Part shown: in pieces, positions 62,018-64,000 of the stretch
Layout: every line of letters starts with the position of its first letter
Position numbering within the stretch: the stretch's first letter is position 1
NCBI RefSeq assembly: GCF_001625215.2
Contig: NC_030384.2
Span: 43,868,390-43,932,389, forward strand
Length of the DNA: 64,000 nucleotides
Direction of reading: 5' to 3'
From: Daucus carota subsp. sativus
Lineage: Eukaryota; Streptophyta; Magnoliopsida; Apiales; Apiaceae
Position numbers and translations under genes: made by a program
The notes under the pieces: model-generated
Databases searched by the model: none
Told to the model about the DNA's origin: nothing
The model's input: only the letters and a program-made list of their open reading frames with translations

Positions 62018-64000
62018 CCTCTCTCTTTCTCCCTCTCTCCCCTCACCATCTTTCTTTTGATATTAAATTTGTTCTTTTTCGATGTTACAAATTAATCTAT
62101 ATGTGTATATATATCTGGATGTGTTTGATTGTTCAACAAAATTAAGGTCTTTGTGTTTGCGAGTCTGTTGTTTCACATATGATGTCTGTTTAAGGGCTTG
62201 TATATTGATCTGTTTCTTTGTTCTACAAATCTGGTTTTCTTTGATTGGGGGTTTCAAGATTCATAATCCAGTAATTGTTTTCGATTAAAAAATTGAGTGG
62301 TTTGATGATTTATAGCAGAAGAGGCAGCACCTGTTGCTGGAGGAGGAGGTAAGCAGAAGAAGATGGCTGCTGAGGGGAGAAATCGTCGGGCCCTTGGTGA
62401 TATCGGTAATCTTGTTACTGCTCGAGGAGGTATCGACGCTGTCAAGCCACTTCCTCAAGTTTCTCGCCCTATCACAAGGTCTCCCCCTTTCTTGCTCTTC
62501 TCTCGTTATCGATATACATTAAAGTCAATAATAATCAGTACATTTGTATATGTGTTTTTGTGATGCTTAATGGATTATTATACGTCTTAGATTGTCTTTT
62601 TTTTATTTTGGTTTTTATTTGTTGTGATAGAAGTTTCTGTGCTCAATTGCTGGCCAATGCACAAGCTGCAGCTGCTGAAAACAATAAGGTGTGAATCCTC
62701 CCCTAAAGTTCCCTTACATGTGTGTGTGTGAGTTGTTTTGTTCTTAAGACTTTACGTCACTTAATTCTTGTCGTGTTTGATTTGCAGAAACAAATGGCTA
62801 TTCCAGGGGATGGGGTTTTGGCAGGAATAGGGGGTAAACAAGCTGCATTACCATTGCCTCCTAAGGCAGCCCAAAAGAAGAAAGTTGTAGTTGAGTCCAA
62901 GCCTGAAGATGTTATTGAGATTAGTTCATCCGAAACAGAACAGGTGAAAAAAGAGAGGCCTAACAGGAAAAAGGCCATCGAGGCTTCTTCATCAATGAAG
63001 AATGGCCAAACTCTTACATCAACTCTTACTGCTCGAAGCAAGGTATGTGACTTTTGTCCATATAATAGCGGTTCATATTCACTTAGTTGTTCACTGTTCT
63101 TACGATCTCTGATGTTTCTAATATATTTCTACATTACAGGCTGCTTGTGGCATAAACAAAAAACCGAAGGAGCAGATTGTTGATATTGATGCTGCAGATG
63201 CCACTAACGAATTGGCAGCAGTTGAGTATGTTGAGGATATGTACAAGTTCTACAAGGAAGCTGAGGTACTTTGTTTATCCTTATCGTATTAACTTTTGTT
63301 CTGTCTGAGCAAACCTGATGGTTCTAGTTGTGCAATCCTAATGATTAGTTTATATGTATTGGTGTAGACTGAGAGCCAGGTATCTGATTACATGGACTCC
63401 CAACCAGAAATAAATCAGAAAATGAGGGCAATACTAGTGGACTGGCTGATTGAGGTTCAACACAAGTTTGAGCTAAGTCCAGAGACTCTCTATCTCACAG
63501 TCAACATTGTTGATCGATATCTGGCCACAAAGATGGTGGCGAGGAGGGAACTGCAGTTGTTGGGAATCAGTGCTATGCTTCTGGCCTCCAAATATGAAGA
63601 AATTTGGGCACCTGAGGTCAATGACTTTGTGTGCATCTCAGACAGGGCTTATACTAATCAGCAAGTGTTGGCTATGGAGAAAAAAGTGCTTGGTAGGCTG
63701 GAGTGGAGCTTGACTGTTCCTACTCCTTATGTTTTCCTTGTTCGGTTCATCAAAGCCTCTCTTCCTAATGAGCCTGATGTGAGTGAATTTACTGATATTA
63801 TGTGTTTTACTGTCACTGAAAAAAAGGATCATGTTACTAACTTTTTGTGAAACTGTTGAACAGGTGAACAACATGACTTATTTTCTGGCTGAGTTGGGTA
63901 TGATGAATTATGCAACTGTGATGTACCTCCCATCGATGGTTGCAGCCTCCGCTGTTTATGCGGCACGTCGCACTCTGAACAAGACTCCAGTTTGGAATGA
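61925..64000 (+). CDS. CYCB1: B1-type mitotic cyclin (partial, runs off right edge)
   Basis: Cyclin B1 activates CDKs at G2/M and is destroyed by the anaphase-promoting complex. Visible exons: 61925-61964, 62316-62478, 62631-62688, 62788-63042, 63140-63265, 63368-63778 and 63864 to beyond 64000, about 396 codons so far, with the C-terminal end outside the window. The N-terminus has the destruction box RRALGDIGN (about 36-44). A basic, Ser/Lys-rich linker follows. The cyclin N-terminal box runs from about 195 to 325 and has the signature QKMRAILVDWLIEVQHKFEL, then LLASKYEEIWAPEVNDF; the cyclin C-terminal box begins after TPYVFLVRFI. Three MSA-type motifs upstream fit mitotic control by MYB3R factors. 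The acceptor of exon 2 is a tandem TAGCAG, so one residue may vary. Reading through intron 6 would stop soon at 63848. Confidence 0.93.
61972..62044. repeat. CT microsatellite in cyclin intron 1
   Basis: A long CT run (about 61972-62013), then CCCCTCTCTCTTTCTCC, just after the first splice donor. Likely variable in length between individuals. Confidence 0.85.

Noticed and set aside
1-64000. CRISPR arrays, rRNA or tRNA genes
   Set aside because: No regularly spaced repeats, rRNA or tRNA cloverleaf sequence was seen; the only tRNA-like strings are retroelement primer sites.

Overview
This is a window of plant nuclear DNA, almost certainly from a eudicot. The evidence is spliced genes with plant-only products (violaxanthin de-epoxidase, SCAB1, trichome birefringence-like protein, a GARP/MYB factor, a defensin-like peptide, a B1-type cyclin), short AT-rich GT-AG introns, and many plant MITEs and LTR retroelements. 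An asterid such as a member of Apiaceae is possible, but nothing here settles the family.

Layout. 1-8.1 kb is a repeat zone: a minus-strand LTR retrotransposon with a 3.03-kb LTR and a decayed interior, next to a broken FAR1/FHY3-type gene. 8.6-11.3 kb holds gamma-tubulin complex component 3 (GCP3). 11.3-25.3 kb is repeat-rich. It carries a small secreted defensin-like gene, several MITEs, tandem duplications, and a three-level nest: a Stowaway MITE split by a young Ty1/copia element, itself split by a GC-rich hAT-type MITE. 25.4-48.3 kb is gene-rich: an intronless phosphocholine cytidylyltransferase (+), a trichome birefringence-like gene (+), an R3H-SUZ gene (+), a MYBC1/LUX-like GARP factor (-), and violaxanthin de-epoxidase (+). 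48.3-54 kb is intergenic, with a Mutator-type MITE and a Harbinger deletion derivative. 54.3-59.9 kb is a 12-exon SCAB1 gene carrying a solo LTR in one intron. 61.9 kb to the right edge is a B1-type cyclin, cut off by the window end, with mitosis-specific (MSA) promoter motifs.

The genes form no operon or cluster; they are ordinary single plant genes for cytoskeleton and cell cycle (GCP3, SCAB1, cyclin B), photoprotection (VDE), membrane lipid synthesis (CCT), wall acetylation (TBL) and transcription or RNA control (GARP, R3H). Exon boundaries were read by eye from splice sites and frame; each multi-exon model given as intact sums to a whole number of codons.

No clearly new biological system was found. 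The points most worth a second look are the nested transposons with TA...TA LTR ends, the gag/pol frame offset, the intronless CCT copy, a GC-AG intron in the TBL gene, the solo LTR in SCAB1, and two MITEs with 9-bp target duplications.
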